Shown: piece after piece, positions 51,299-62,301 of the stretch | Numbering within the stretch: position 1 is the first letter of the stretch | How the letters are laid out: every line of letters begins with the position of its first letter | NCBI GenBank assembly: GCA_900553255.1 | Contig: USCI01000004.1 | Coordinates: 1-63,857, forward strand | DNA from: an uncultured Oscillospiraceae bacterium | GTDB lineage: Bacteria > Bacillota > Clostridia > Oscillospirales > Acutalibacteraceae | Direction: 5' to 3' | Length of the DNA: 63,857 nt | Notes under the pieces: generated by a model | Told to the model about the DNA's origin: nothing | Databases searched by the model: none | Seen by the model: only the letters and a program-made list of their open reading frames with translations | Program-made: the position numbers and the translations under genes

Positions 51299-52357
51299 TC
51301 AACCGCAAAAATCGCCGCGGAGTTCCCGCACAATCTCCACCATATTCTGGTAGCCCTCCACCGGGACGTAGTCCGGAATCGAGTTGCCGCTGCCGAAGGC
51401 AAAACCGCCGTGCCTGCTGCACTGACGGACGACATCCGTGATGTATTCCTTCATCTCCGCCCGGCTCAGCCGGCATACGGCATCGGTATCGATCCCGCCG
51501 AAATTGCCGATACGGTCGCCGTATTTTTCCACCCACACCGGGAACGGCGCAATGGCATCTTCGTTGGAATGCTTCGCATCGATTTTTACCTTGTCGATCA
51601 GATCGTCCATAATCTCAAATATGCAGCCGCACGAATGCAGGAGAAACGGCTTCTGCCAGGAATGGATGAGTTCCACCAGCCGCTGATACCACGGAAGGAT
51701 AACCTGCCGGACATCCCCGGCCGGCAGCAGCGTATTCACCTTATACCCCAGGTCGTCACCAAAGCGGACCACACAGTAGATATCGCCGAACTCCCGGAGG
51801 AAGCGCTCCCATATCCGGCGGCTGACCTCGTAAACCCGGCGGAACAGGTCTTCATACAGCTGACGGTCGTCCACTGACAGGTAGCACAGCTGCATAAACC
51901 CGACAACATCCTGCACGCATTCGAAAATCCCGTTACCCACCCCGCCTATGGCCTTCATGCCGGCAGGCATCGTTTCGGCGAGCGCGCGGAAATACGGGGT
52001 ATATTTCTGAAAATAGCGCACCTCCACCTCATCCCAGGGATAACGCTCAAAATCCGCCCGGTCACGGATCGCCGGCTCCTTATGCCCGCCGAGACACCCG
52101 CTGCCCGGCATCACTTCGCCGATGCAGCATTCAAACGATACGGTATCATACCCCAGCGTCTGAAAAAAGCGGCAGTACTGCCGGAAAAACTCCCGCCGAT
52201 CCCGCTCATCCCCCTCGATGAGCGCAGCAAATTCCGTCTGCAGCACCTGCTCCATGATTTTCGGCGAAACCAGATGCTCATACAGCGGCAGCCGCTTCGG
52301 CTCCCGATTGGTCGCCGCCATGACGATATGGCGATAGTCCGGCACAAACGCTTGCAT
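51299..52357 (-). CDS. Uroporphyrinogen decarboxylase-family protein (methyltransferase-like)
   Basis: 352 aa from the ATG at 52357 (CAGGGGG upstream; further start to 52423 possible). Barrel of the URO-D superfamily: ATNREPKRLPLYEHLVSPKI, GGVGNGIFECVQDVVGFMQL, and near the end PFLLHSCGCIFEIMDDLI with the His-x-Cys metal signature of corrinoid-dependent methyltransferases, then FGGIDTDAVCRLS. True HemE residues are not evident, so methyl transfer or an unknown reaction is more likely. The AraC gene 95 nt upstream may control it. Confidence 0.82.
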   Translation of the reverse strand: MQAFVPDYRHIVMAATNREPKRLPLYEHLVSPKIMEQVLQTEFAALIEGDERDRREFFRQYCRFFQTLGYDTVSFECCIGEVMPGSGCLGGHKEPAIRDRADFERYPWDEVEVRYFQKYTPYFRALAETMPAGMKAIGGVGNGIFECVQDVVGFMQLCYLSVDDRQLYEDLFRRVYEVSRRIWERFLREFGDIYCVVRFGDDLGYKVNTLLPAGDVRQVILPWYQRLVELIHSWQKPFLLHSCGCIFEIMDDLIDKVKIDAKHSNEDAIAPFPVWVEKYGDRIGNFGGIDTDAVCRLSRAEMKEYITDVVRQCSRHGGFAFGSGNSIPDYVPVEGYQNMVEIVRELRGDFCG

Positions 52358-52451
52358 TCTCCACGCCCCCTGCACAAATTGCCGGGTCCGGCCAAAAGGC
52401 GGCGCCCCGGCTTTCCTTTTCATTATAGCGGGGCCGGGAGGGAAAAACGAT

Positions 52452-53309
52452 TCAGTTTTTGTCCGGAGTTGAACGCTTTTTTACCTTTGGGGTATAGCCG
52501 CGCAGGCGCTTGAAGGTCCGGATAAAGGTCTGCTGGCTGGAAAAACCGCAGCGGCGGGCGACAATATAGGCGTAGTCCCCACCCTGCAGCAGCTGCTTCT
52601 CCGCTTCGCTGACCCGGATGTAATCGAGATACTGTTTAAAGCTCCGGCCGACGATTTTGCGAAAATAGCGGGAGGTGTAGGTATAGTTCAGATGCAGCAT
52701 ATCCGCGATCTGCCGCAGTGTAATTTCCTCATCATAGTGGCGCTCGATGTACTGCAGCACCGGCAGCAGTGCGTCGTACTGCTCGGTGGAGGCGTGCTCC
52801 GGCAGCACGATCATACGATGCCGGATACAGGCCGCAATCAGGCGGTAGACACCGCTGCGGACAACCAGCTCATACGCCGGCTTCTTTTCCGTGTATTCCC
52901 GGTTGATCCCTTCGAGGATCTCCCGAATCTCCGTCTGCTCATCCGCTTCCAGATGATAAACATTGTCGTTATTCAGAAAGGCAGAGATATAGCGGGAACC
53001 GGACAGCCTGTGGTAGGGCGAACTGATGACCGCCGGCATAAATTTGACCACCAGGATATCGGCGTCGCCGTTTTCGGGGCATACGACGGTATGGATGTCT
53101 CCGCAGCGGATGAGGATAAAATCCCCCGGCAGGATATCACAGGCTTTTTCCTCCGCAATGTATCTGGCCTGCCCCTGCAGCACATACAGGATTTCAAAGC
53201 AGTCGTGCCAGTGCGGGTTGGCCCTCATCGGGTCTTCGCGGTTGCGTCGGATAAACACCTCCACCGGAAACGTATCCTGTTCCGACAGAAGCCTTTCCTG
53301 CGTTGCCAT
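52452..53309 (-). CDS. AraC-family regulator with cupin sensor
   Basis: 285 aa, ATG behind AGGAGGG. N-terminal cupin (HWHDCFEILYVLQGQARYIA, LPGDFILIRCGDIHTV, about 30-95) for ligand sensing. C-terminal double HTH (ITLRQIADMLHLNYTYTSRY, FRKIVGRSFKQYLDYIRVSE, VARRCGFSSQQTFIRTFKRL, about 195-275). Activates carbohydrate or related genes in this family. The neighbouring URO-D-like gene is its probable target, by position only. Confidence 0.9.
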   Translation of the reverse strand: MATQERLLSEQDTFPVEVFIRRNREDPMRANPHWHDCFEILYVLQGQARYIAEEKACDILPGDFILIRCGDIHTVVCPENGDADILVVKFMPAVISSPYHRLSGSRYISAFLNNDNVYHLEADEQTEIREILEGINREYTEKKPAYELVVRSGVYRLIAACIRHRMIVLPEHASTEQYDALLPVLQYIERHYDEEITLRQIADMLHLNYTYTSRYFRKIVGRSFKQYLDYIRVSEAEKQLLQGGDYAYIVARRCGFSSQQTFIRTFKRLRGYTPKVKKRSTPDKN

Positions 53310-53339
53310 ACCGCCCGCCCTCCTTTCCTATCCTTCTTT

Positions 53340-53377
53340 AAAAAAGGCCGGGAAACACCTGCGAGGATGCTTCCCGG
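53340..53377 (-). terminator. Terminator of the 188-aa gene
   Basis: GCCGGGAA/TTCCCGGC stem at 53346-53377, followed on the minus strand by TTTTTT. Confidence 0.75.
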
Positions 53378-53382
53378 CTATT

Positions 53383-53949
53383 TTATGCGCGGACAAATTC
53401 CAGCGTATCGGTAAAATGCTTGACCTGCGCGATAAACCGCAGATACAGTTCCTCCCCCATACGGGTGTATGTCTCATCGCCCTTTTTCCCGCACAGCGAG
53501 GCAAACGTCTCACCGACCCGGCGCTCCACCTGCTTGCCGCCGCGCACATACATATAATAAAACGAAAAAGCCCCCGACTCCTGCAGGTCGTCATAAAACG
53601 CCGGCGCCGTGATGTGCAGGGTATTGTAAAATACGTTCTGCGCAGTCTGCGCCACCAGGTTGTTGGGCAGAAAGGCATCCAGCCCAACCTCCACCGCAAA
53701 GGCGAGGAGAATGCGCCGTTGGGTCAGCAGCGAACCGATCTCCTCGGCCGGCTGGCTGTCGCCGCCCTCGATGGCCGACACCTCATCCGCCATAATCGCC
53801 CCCAGCCGTCTCGCCCGGCTCAGATTACCGTTGGCCTTTTCCTGCTCAAGCAGACGGGCGACCGCTTCCGCACTTTCCCCCTGCGGTTCCAGGATATCGT
53901 CAAAATCGTCGCCGGCAATCTTCATGTCACTGTCGTCTTCGCGCCGCAT
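53383..53949 (-). CDS. Conserved clostridial protein of unknown function (188 aa)
   Basis: ATG behind GGAGGGTG. Cytosolic and helical: AEAVARLLEQEKANGNLSRA, LAFAVEVGLDAFLPNNLVAQ, FYYMYVRGGKQVERRVGETF, ELYLRFIAQVKHFTDTLEFV. No motif of a known enzyme. It lies 45 nt upstream of nothing related; the small TSCPD protein precedes it by 45 nt and could be in the same unit. Confidence 0.72.
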   Translation of the reverse strand: MRREDDSDMKIAGDDFDDILEPQGESAEAVARLLEQEKANGNLSRARRLGAIMADEVSAIEGGDSQPAEEIGSLLTQRRILLAFAVEVGLDAFLPNNLVAQTAQNVFYNTLHITAPAFYDDLQESGAFSFYYMYVRGGKQVERRVGETFASLCGKKGDETYTRMGEELYLRFIAQVKHFTDTLEFVRA

Positions 53950-53994
53950 GCAGACATCACCCTCCGTGTTTAGCCTTCACTGTCCGATTTTGAA

Positions 53995-54249
53995 TTATGC
54001 ATTTTCCCGCATTGCCTGGGTCACCGCCTGCGCCAGCTGGTCGGGACAGGATGTGTCCTTCAGCCCGCAGCGGATTCCCGCCAGCCGCTGCACCAGCTCC
54101 CGCGCCGGCATCCCTTCCGCCAGGCGGGCAAGCCCCTGGGTGTTGCCGTTGCAGCCGCCTTCAAAGCGGACGTTGCGGACAATGCCGTCTTCCAGATCAA
54201 ATGTGATTTTCCGGGAGCAGACGCCCCGCGGATGAAACTGATGCGTCAT
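53995..54249 (-). CDS. TSCPD-domain small protein
   Basis: 84 aa from the ATG at 54249 (AAAGGAGG 8 nt upstream). Motifs GVCSRKITFDLEDGIVRNVR, FEGGCNGNTQGLARLAEG, and GIRCGLKDTSCPDQLAQAV, the last giving the name TSCPD. Related to the C-terminal zinc-like domain of vitamin B12-dependent ribonucleotide reductase. Stand-alone copies are common in clostridia and uncharacterised. Four cysteines could bind metal. Confidence 0.88.
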   Translation of the reverse strand: MTHQFHPRGVCSRKITFDLEDGIVRNVRFEGGCNGNTQGLARLAEGMPARELVQRLAGIRCGLKDTSCPDQLAQAVTQAMRENA

Positions 54250-54305
54250 ACCGCATACCTCCTTTGGTAAAAAACGCCGTAGCCCGCCGGACATTTTTTA
54301 TCCAT

Positions 54306-55148
54306 TCACACGTTTTTCCGTTTGCGCGCTTCCTTGTAGGCCAGCAGCGCCTGCACACAGTCATCCCCGACCGAAACGCTGCCGATGGGCCGCGCCCGGC
54401 GGGAATACATGCCGTGGAAATCCGAACCGCCGGTCATCAGCAGCCCCTTTTCCGCGGCAAACTCCTGCAGCATCCGGCTGTCTTCCTCGGTGTGCGACGG
54501 ATGCCAGACCTCGACGCCGTCGAGCCCCTTTTCGGCAAGCTCCTCGAGCAGATCCATATTGTTATACGGCACCGGATGCGCCAGCACCGCCACGCCGCCG
54601 GCCGAATGGATCAGCTCCAGCACCTCGCGGGTGTCCGGGTATTCGGTTTCCACCCGCGCCACGCCCTGCGCGGAAAACAGCTTGTCATACAGCTCCCCGT
54701 AAATCGAATCCGCGTATCCCGCGTCCATGAGCGCATGCATGATATGCTGCTTATAGATATTCGTGCTGCCGGTAGCGCAGCGCACGATCAAATCCGGGCT
54801 GATCGGATAGTAGCGCAACACCTTGCGTACCATTTCCATCGCCGATTTTTTCCGGTTTTCACTCGTACGCCGGCACAGTCCCTCCAGACGATCCGGCGTA
54901 TCGCACAGATAGCACAGCAGATGCGCCTTTTTTCCGCGCTGGCTGTCTATGGTGGAAAACTCCACACCGTAAATCACCCGAAGCCCCTGGCGCCGCCCGA
55001 TGATCACCGCACGGGTCGCCGCGGCCGTCGTATCGTGGTCGGTCACCGACAGAGTGGTTATTCCCCGCCTTTTCGCCGTAGCGATCAGCTCTTCAATTCC
55101 CATGGAGCCGTCGGAAATTTTGGTATGGCAATGAAGGTCGCTGGACAC
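54306..55148 (-). CDS. PHP-domain metal-dependent phosphoesterase
   Basis: 280 aa from a GTG at 55148 (GGGGG 7 nt upstream), which gives the usual N-terminus SSDLHCHTKISDGSM. Metal motifs: DLHCHTKISDG (residues 4-14), LSVTDHDTTAAATRA (about 32-46), VEFS near 60, HPVPYN, and TGGSDFHG near the C-terminus. YciV/TrpH-like relatives hydrolyse nucleoside 3',5'-bisphosphate or short RNA ends. The latter role is inferred from the family. Confidence 0.88.
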   Translation of the reverse strand: MSSDLHCHTKISDGSMGIEELIATAKRRGITTLSVTDHDTTAAATRAVIIGRRQGLRVIYGVEFSTIDSQRGKKAHLLCYLCDTPDRLEGLCRRTSENRKKSAMEMVRKVLRYYPISPDLIVRCATGSTNIYKQHIMHALMDAGYADSIYGELYDKLFSAQGVARVETEYPDTREVLELIHSAGGVAVLAHPVPYNNMDLLEELAEKGLDGVEVWHPSHTEEDSRMLQEFAAEKGLLMTGGSDFHGMYSRRARPIGSVSVGDDCVQALLAYKEARKRKNV

Positions 55149-55745
55149 GTTGACACCCCCGAATAAGTTGACTGCACCGGCTGCTGCGCTGCCGACACAG
55201 AAGAAAAAAGCGCCTGACGGCGCTTTGCGTTCAGGACGCCCGCATCCCAAAGCACGCACCGGAATGCAGGAGAACGCTTTTTAAGCCAAACCCGGACAGA
55301 TCACCGTCTGTGACCCCCGTAAATGAGTCACAGACTCTCTTTTATCATTATACACCTGGTTTTGAGGAAAGACAAGCCCCCCACCCGGAAAAACCCGTAT
55401 TTCCGCCATTCCGCTAAGTTTCCACCGGCATTTACGCAGGGTAAACTGCGTTTTTCCACAGAAATCCCCTTTTCCTGCTGCACTGCAGACCGCAAATGAT
55501 GGTTCAGAAATGCACGTTTTTGCCCCGGTCGTAGCCGGAACCTATGCCAGGCTGCCGACCGCAGCAACGACATATGCCCGGCCTATCCCCCGCTTGCGGT
55601 CGGGCCACACACAAAAAAGCAGCCAGCAACTCATTTCGAATTGCCGACCGCAGCAACGACATATGCCTGGCCTATCCCCCGCTTGCGGTCGGGCCATGTA
55701 CAAAAAAGCAGCCGGCAACTCATTGCGAATTGCCGACCGCAGGTC
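55149..55745. repeat. Intergenic region with 89-bp tandem repeat and hairpins
   Basis: An 89-bp unit begins at 55554, 55643 and 55732 (third copy only 12 bp). Each full unit contains CCGACCGCA ... TGCGGTCGG, a 9-bp inverted repeat, and a minus-strand T-run (TTTTTTG). Further left are a 9-bp palindrome GTCTGTGAC/GTCACAGAC (55306-55335) and a minus-strand terminator AAAGCGCC/GGCGCTTT (55208-55227). No gene seen; a plus-strand frame through the repeats is an artefact. Confidence 0.85.
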
Positions 55746-55821
55746 TGGAGCGGCTTACGAGGCTCGAACTCGCTACCTCCACCTTGGCAAGGTGGCGCTC
55801 TACCAGATGAGCTAAAGCCGC
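55746..55821 (-). tRNA. tRNA-Gly (anticodon GCC)
   Basis: Cloverleaf on the minus strand: acceptor GCGGCTT/AAGCCGC, D-arm AGCTCATCTGGTAGAGC, anticodon arm CACCTTGCCAAGGTG with GCC, T-arm with GTTCGAGCC, discriminator U, and an encoded CCA (55748-55746). Confidence 0.97.
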
Positions 55822-55845
55822 AGGTGCCTTTTCAGCGCGTGATAA

Positions 55846-55874
55846 AGTATAGCATACGCCAAAGGCAGTGTCAA
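55846..55874 (-). promoter_or_regulatory. tRNA-Gly promoter
   Basis: On the minus strand TTGACA (55874-55869), 17 nt, TATACT (55851-55846). Confidence 0.85.
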
Positions 55875-55922
55875 GAGGCTTTTCCGATTTTTTGCCGCCG
55901 CATTCCTTCGTCTGCCGACCCT

Positions 55923-57716
55923 TTACGCCGAACCGGGGCTTTTAAGTATCTCCACAACATCATCGCTGCCGCCCACCGAGGTATACCCCGCCTCTATACA
56001 GGCCTTGCGGTATTCCAGCGCATCCTTCCGGTAGCCCGGCCGCATGTCCAGCACCACATAGTCCGTATCCGGCTGCGGATGATAAAACGTTTCGTATATC
56101 TCCGCGCGCTGAGCCAGATGCGGCACCAGCATACAGGAGGCGGTCACCGACGCCTCCGGCGGAACCGTTTCCAGAATGGCGTCCATCTGCCTGTACAACG
56201 GACGGTTGTCCGCATAATTTGCCACCGTTCCCTCCAGCTCCGGGAGGACACCCACCGTAAAGGTCAGGCAGGCCGCCGCAGCGGAAAAAGCCAGCAGTCC
56301 CCGCCGCATAAGCGGGGCGAAATCCGCGAAATTCATAATCAGCAGGTACAGCAGGAACGCCGCCACACCAAAGCTGTACTGAAACCCGATATTATACTGG
56401 TACACATAGGTGGTCAACAGGACCGGCAATACCGACGCAAGCAAAAGGAAACGGCCGTGCCGGCGGCAAAGCAGCGGCACCAGACCCAGCGGCAGCAGCA
56501 GCTGAAGCAGATACAGCCATTTGCCCGCATCCCCGTCGGCTGTGCGGAACAGCTGGGTGAGAAAGAAGCCGGGATTGCGCAGCAGAGTGGCCACAAGACC
56601 GGCAAGCCCGCTGCCGCCTTCCATCAGATTCGCATACCGGCCGACCATCACCCCTTCCCCAAAGGCGTAAAGCAGGCCAACCGCCGCGGCAAAATACCCG
56701 AGCGCCAGCCCGGCCAGGATCAGCCCATGCCGGCGCTGCCGGCGCACCAGAAACACATACGCCGCAAAAAGCAGCACGTACACCGCGGCATCCTCTTTGA
56801 CAAGCAGCACCCCCACGGCGGCGACATACATCCAAGGGAACCGCTCGTATTCAAAGGCGGCAAACAGCCACAGCAGCAGCGGCACCAGAAAACAGTTCTC
56901 GTGCAGGTCGTAAAAGCAGCCGGCACTGAGCGCCGGATAGCCCGCGTAAATAAGCGCCAGGCAGGCGGTCGCTTTATGGGACAGCCCGTACTTACGGGCC
57001 AGAAAATACAACGGCACCAGACCGCTTGCCAGCACCACCGCCTGCCCGATCTGCAGGGTCAGCGGCGAGGGAAACAGCGCGTAAAACGGCAGCAGCAGGT
57101 AAAAGACCGGCGAGATGTGCACCGCAAAATGAGACAGCAGGCCGTTCCTCTCGCAGGTGGTCATCGGCAGGAAGGATTCCCGCATATTGTGAAACATCTG
57201 CGTAAATACGCCGAAGTCAAAATTCGGAGCCAAATAGCCGAGGTACCGCAGGCAGCCGATGGTGCCCACCACCGCGATAAACAGCGCGCCGCATACCGCA
57301 AAGGCCGCCAGACACCATTTCCGCCCGAACGGCAGCGGCAGCAGCTGCCAGTCCTTCTGCCGGAACAGCGGCGCCAGCACCAAAAACAGCGCCGCGAGCA
57401 CCGCCACGCAGAAGGACCAGGGGTAGTTTCCCGCATAATGCCATACCAGCGTCCACCCATAGAACGGTGCGGCGCACGCCAGCAGATAATCGTCGGCACG
57501 CATGCGGGGGAACCGGTGATCCAGCAGTGTAAACAGCACAAATCCCAGCACAAGCCCGCCGAGCACCGCCAGAAGCGGGATGCTGCTGCCGGTCAGCGGA
57601 CGGCTGAAGTCACCCTCCCGCCAGACGATCAGGCTGCAGCCGAGAAACCACACGCCTCCCAGCCGCTTGAGCGCCTTCGCCGGTGTCAGGCTGTCTGTCC
57701 ATGCTTTGGGAATCAC
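55923..57716 (-). CDS. DUF2079 polytopic membrane protein
   Basis: 597 aa, GTG start behind GGAGGAG. About a dozen hydrophobic helices with a large C-terminal soluble part (about 480-597: VANYADNRPLYRQMDAILET, YVVLDMRPGYRKDALEYRKA). The LGYLAPNFDFGVFTQMFHNM segment with an aspartate in the first periplasmic loop resembles GT-C glycosyltransferases, a fold that DUF2079 is thought to share. A lipid-linked sugar transferase role is inference. Confidence 0.88.
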   Translation of the reverse strand: MIPKAWTDSLTPAKALKRLGGVWFLGCSLIVWREGDFSRPLTGSSIPLLAVLGGLVLGFVLFTLLDHRFPRMRADDYLLACAAPFYGWTLVWHYAGNYPWSFCVAVLAALFLVLAPLFRQKDWQLLPLPFGRKWCLAAFAVCGALFIAVVGTIGCLRYLGYLAPNFDFGVFTQMFHNMRESFLPMTTCERNGLLSHFAVHISPVFYLLLPFYALFPSPLTLQIGQAVVLASGLVPLYFLARKYGLSHKATACLALIYAGYPALSAGCFYDLHENCFLVPLLLWLFAAFEYERFPWMYVAAVGVLLVKEDAAVYVLLFAAYVFLVRRQRRHGLILAGLALGYFAAAVGLLYAFGEGVMVGRYANLMEGGSGLAGLVATLLRNPGFFLTQLFRTADGDAGKWLYLLQLLLPLGLVPLLCRRHGRFLLLASVLPVLLTTYVYQYNIGFQYSFGVAAFLLYLLIMNFADFAPLMRRGLLAFSAAAACLTFTVGVLPELEGTVANYADNRPLYRQMDAILETVPPEASVTASCMLVPHLAQRAEIYETFYHPQPDTDYVVLDMRPGYRKDALEYRKACIEAGYTSVGGSDDVVEILKSPGSA

Positions 57717-57804
57717 CGTCCGCTCCTCCTTTTCCGGCGCCGTTTATCTAAAAACGGCCGTCCGGTATATTCATACGGCGGCTCACGCCGCGGCGGAACC
57801 GTGG

Positions 57805-59616
<1,812 letters not shown>

Positions 59617-59884
59617 GAAAACGACTCATTCCTTTCTGCGGTCCAAAAAAGCGGCACAGGCTCTGCCGGGGCGGCGAAGCCTGTGTGCGCCGGAGGTGCC
59701 GTGCTGTCTCAGTATACCATATTCTGCCCGCCGGTGACAACCGCTTTTCGCATCCCCGGCGGCTTTTTCGGTCAAACGGACAAGCGGGAGTGCATATATA
59801 TAAGCAGTCCCTGTCCGCAGGACGGCGGTATGCCCGCCTCCGGCGGACCAGGCCGGCGTGAAAAGTGAAAGGAAGGATCCGTCT

Positions 59885-60664
59885 GTGAAGCCCTATCTGC
59901 TGCTAAAAAAAAGGCACATGGCGTATGTCCTCGCCGGGGTATTCCTGGCCGCTGTGGTGCTCGTTGCCCTGACCATGTCCCTGCCGGATCTGCTGGCCGG
60001 CGCCTCGGCCAATGCCCAGCGGAAGCTGCCGATCTACTGCACCGACCGGGCCGACAAGGTGGTTTCCCTGACCTTCGATGCGGCCTGGGGAGACGAGGAT
60101 ACCGAACAGCTCATCGATATCCTCGGCAAATACAACGTGCGCGCCACCTTTTTCGCCACCGGCGACTGGGTGGATCGCTGCCCCGACTCGGTAAAGGCGC
60201 TGCACGACGCCGGCCATGAGATCATGAACCACTCCGACACCCATCCCCATATGCCCGACCTCACCCGGGAGAAAATGCTCCGGGAACTGCGCACCTGCAA
60301 CGACAAGATCCAGGCCATCACCGGGGTGTGCCCCACCCTGCACCGGGCGCCCTACGACGATTACGACAACGCGCTCATCGAGACGGTGGAATCGGCCGGC
60401 ATGCAGTGCGTCCAGTGGGACGTCGATTCACTCGACTGGCGGGAGCTGCCGGTGGAGGAGATCGTCGAGCGGGTCACCGGGCAGGTGAGCTCCGGCTCCA
60501 TCGTACTGTTTCACAACGGGGTAAAAAACACCCCCGAAGCGCTGGACATCATCATCGAGCGGCTGCTCGCGGAGGGCTATACCTTCCTGCCGGCCTCCGA
60601 AATGGTCTATACCGAAGGCTATACCATCAACCACGAAGGACGGCAGATCCGCAATGCCTCCTGA
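59885..60664 (+). CDS. PdaB-like polysaccharide deacetylase
   Basis: 259 aa from the GTG at 59885 (AAAGGAAGG 8 nt upstream). N-terminal membrane anchor (MAYVLAGVFLAAVVLVALTM). NodB fold: motif 1 SLTFDAAWG, in which the usual second Asp (TFDDG) is replaced as in PdaB (DISW), motif 2 NHSDTHPHMP with the HxxxH metal ligands, motif 3 RAPYDDYD, motif 5 IVLFHNG. PdaB proteins maintain spore cortex. Reduced activity is possible because one metal ligand is lost. pyrE follows 124 nt on. Confidence 0.88.
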   Translation: MKPYLLLKKRHMAYVLAGVFLAAVVLVALTMSLPDLLAGASANAQRKLPIYCTDRADKVVSLTFDAAWGDEDTEQLIDILGKYNVRATFFATGDWVDRCPDSVKALHDAGHEIMNHSDTHPHMPDLTREKMLRELRTCNDKIQAITGVCPTLHRAPYDDYDNALIETVESAGMQCVQWDVDSLDWRELPVEEIVERVTGQVSSGSIVLFHNGVKNTPEALDIIIERLLAEGYTFLPASEMVYTEGYTINHEGRQIRNAS

Positions 60665-60788
60665 GGGCTTGCATCCGCCGCTGTTTTGTTGTACCATTAG
60701 GACAGGAAGAACCAAAGCAGGCCGGGGAAGCGGGTTCCGTGTGGGTCTGCTTGTCCCAAAAGACTATAAACAGGCAGGAGAGAGAATT

Positions 60789-61451
60789 TTGCAGGACATC
60801 AAAAAGGAATTCATCGAATTCATGATGGGCGCCGACGTGCTGCGTTTCGGCGATTTCGTCACCAAAAGCGGACGGAACACCCCCTATTTCATCAACACCG
60901 GCAACTACCGCACCGGCCGGCAGATCGCCGAACTCGGCCGGTTTTATGCCGCGCTGATCCAGGACACCTGCGGCGACCGGTTCGACGCGATGTTCGGTCC
61001 GGCCTATAAGGGCATCCCGCTGGTCACGACGACTGCCGGCGCGCTGGCAACCGCATATGACATCGACAAGCCGTATTTCTTCAACCGCAAGGAGGCGAAG
61101 GATCACGGCGAGGGCGGCAGCCTGGTCGGCTACAAGCCGCAGGACGGCGACCGCATCATCATTATCGAGGACGTCATCACCGCCGGCACCGCGATCCGCG
61201 AGACGCTGCCGGTGCTCATGGAGAGCGCCAAAGTCACCGTGCCGGATATGTTCATTTCGGTCAACCGCTGCGAGGTCGGCCAGACCCCCGGCAAAACCGC
61301 GGTGATGGAGGTGCGCGAGCAATTCGGCATCAACGTGCACGCGATTGTGACGGTGCGGGACATCTACGAATACCTGAAGGGCTGCGCGGACTACGCCGAA
61401 CTGCTGCCCCGCATGGAGGATTATATGAACCGCTACTGCGTGTTTGATTGA
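60789..61451 (+). CDS. pyrE: Orotate phosphoribosyltransferase
   Basis: 220 aa from the TTG at 60789 (AGGAG 9 nt upstream; the open frame upstream has no start signal). PRTase motif IIIIEDVITAGTAIRETLPV (about 125-144), TSGRNTPYFINTGNYRTG-like N-terminal region, and GPAYKGIPLVTTTAGAL (about 71-87). It makes OMP from orotate and PRPP. The last 31 codons and its terminator recur diverged at 62282-62424. Confidence 0.96.
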   Translation: MQDIKKEFIEFMMGADVLRFGDFVTKSGRNTPYFINTGNYRTGRQIAELGRFYAALIQDTCGDRFDAMFGPAYKGIPLVTTTAGALATAYDIDKPYFFNRKEAKDHGEGGSLVGYKPQDGDRIIIIEDVITAGTAIRETLPVLMESAKVTVPDMFISVNRCEVGQTPGKTAVMEVREQFGINVHAIVTVRDIYEYLKGCADYAELLPRMEDYMNRYCVFD

Positions 61452-61465
61452 TGTACTTGCCGAAA

Positions 61466-61500
61466 AGACCCGCTGTCAAGTTGCGCCTGACAGCGGGTCT
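61466..61500 (+). terminator. pyrE terminator
   Basis: AGACCCGCTGTCA (61466-61478) pairs with 61488-61500, followed by TTGTATTTC. Confidence 0.8.
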
Positions 61501-61503
61501 TTG

Positions 61504-61785
61504 TATTTCAGGATTTATCGGGGTGCGTAAACAAGCCCCACAGGAAAACAATCGCACCGGGGATCGGCAGCGCGATGGAATATGACGGCATTGCGTCTGT
61601 CCGCACGCTCCGCAAACGTGAGGCCGGTGCACCCATTCCGGCGCCCTTCAATATTCGGCAGGCTGTCGTGCCGCGCACGCATCCGTTCTCCCTGTCACCG
61701 ATGAAGGGAAACGCAGAATGCCGTTGACGATGCAGGAAAATCGTGGTATTCTCAAATAAAATAATACTGAGATATTCAACCTGGA
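61504..61785. other. Left part of the insert behind pyrE
   Basis: Nothing recognised between the pyrE terminator and the membrane-protein gene, apart from AT-rich sequence just before that gene (61730-61785) that may hold its promoter. Small open frames here are unconvincing. Confidence 0.4.
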
Positions 61786-62301
61786 ATGTGCAGTGTGGCA
61801 GATTGCGATCGGAGAGTGATTTCCACGGGCGTCTTCTATGATGTTTTAATCACGATTTATGCAATCATCTTCTATATTGGCATGCTAGCTGCTATTATTG
61901 TTTCTTCAATCTTTTTTGGAAAGTATATAAAGCAGGCCATGGAAAAGGATAGACGAAAGGCCGCCGAACAAACCCGCGAGCCGGGTCTTCGGACTCGTAC
62001 ACATCGCCATGTATTTTTAAAATACGGAATATCATGTTTTAGTTTGGCGCTTTATCCTTTTTTATGCGTAGCCTATTGTTTTCATCGTTTTACTGAACCG
62101 GACTTATATAGTGGTTTTGCAGCTCTTCCACTTATTTTCGGTTTTCCCTTTGTTATTGTAGCAGACATCTTCTCAACAATAATAGGTATAAACTTGTTGA
62201 AAGCAAAAAAGTATATTCTTGCTGATATCAGCCTCGCTCTCGTTCTGTTGACAATTTCTCTCTATGTTGCTTTTTTTATCAGGACATTTACGAATACCTG
62301 A
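61786..62301 (+). CDS. Small multi-pass membrane protein carried by the insert
   Basis: 171 aa; ATG without a strong ribosome site. Four hydrophobic helices (YDVLITIYAIIFYIGMLAAI, FSLALYPFLCVAYCF, LPLIFGFPFVIVADIFSTI, ISLALVLLTISLYVAFFI) and a charged linker (QAMEKDRRKAAEQTREPGLR). No named family. Its last seven codons (RTFTNT-stop) are read out of frame from the duplicated pyrE sequence, so the original C-terminus was probably lost or altered. Codon use is clearly more A+T-rich than pyrE. Confidence 0.6.
   Translation: MCSVADCDRRVISTGVFYDVLITIYAIIFYIGMLAAIIVSSIFFGKYIKQAMEKDRRKAAEQTREPGLRTRTHRHVFLKYGISCFSLALYPFLCVAYCFHRFTEPDLYSGFAALPLIFGFPFVIVADIFSTIIGINLLKAKKYILADISLALVLLTISLYVAFFIRTFTNT

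Noticed and set aside
55554..55745. CRISPR array
   Set aside because: The whole 89-bp unit repeats, with no distinct spacers, only two full copies and no cas genes.
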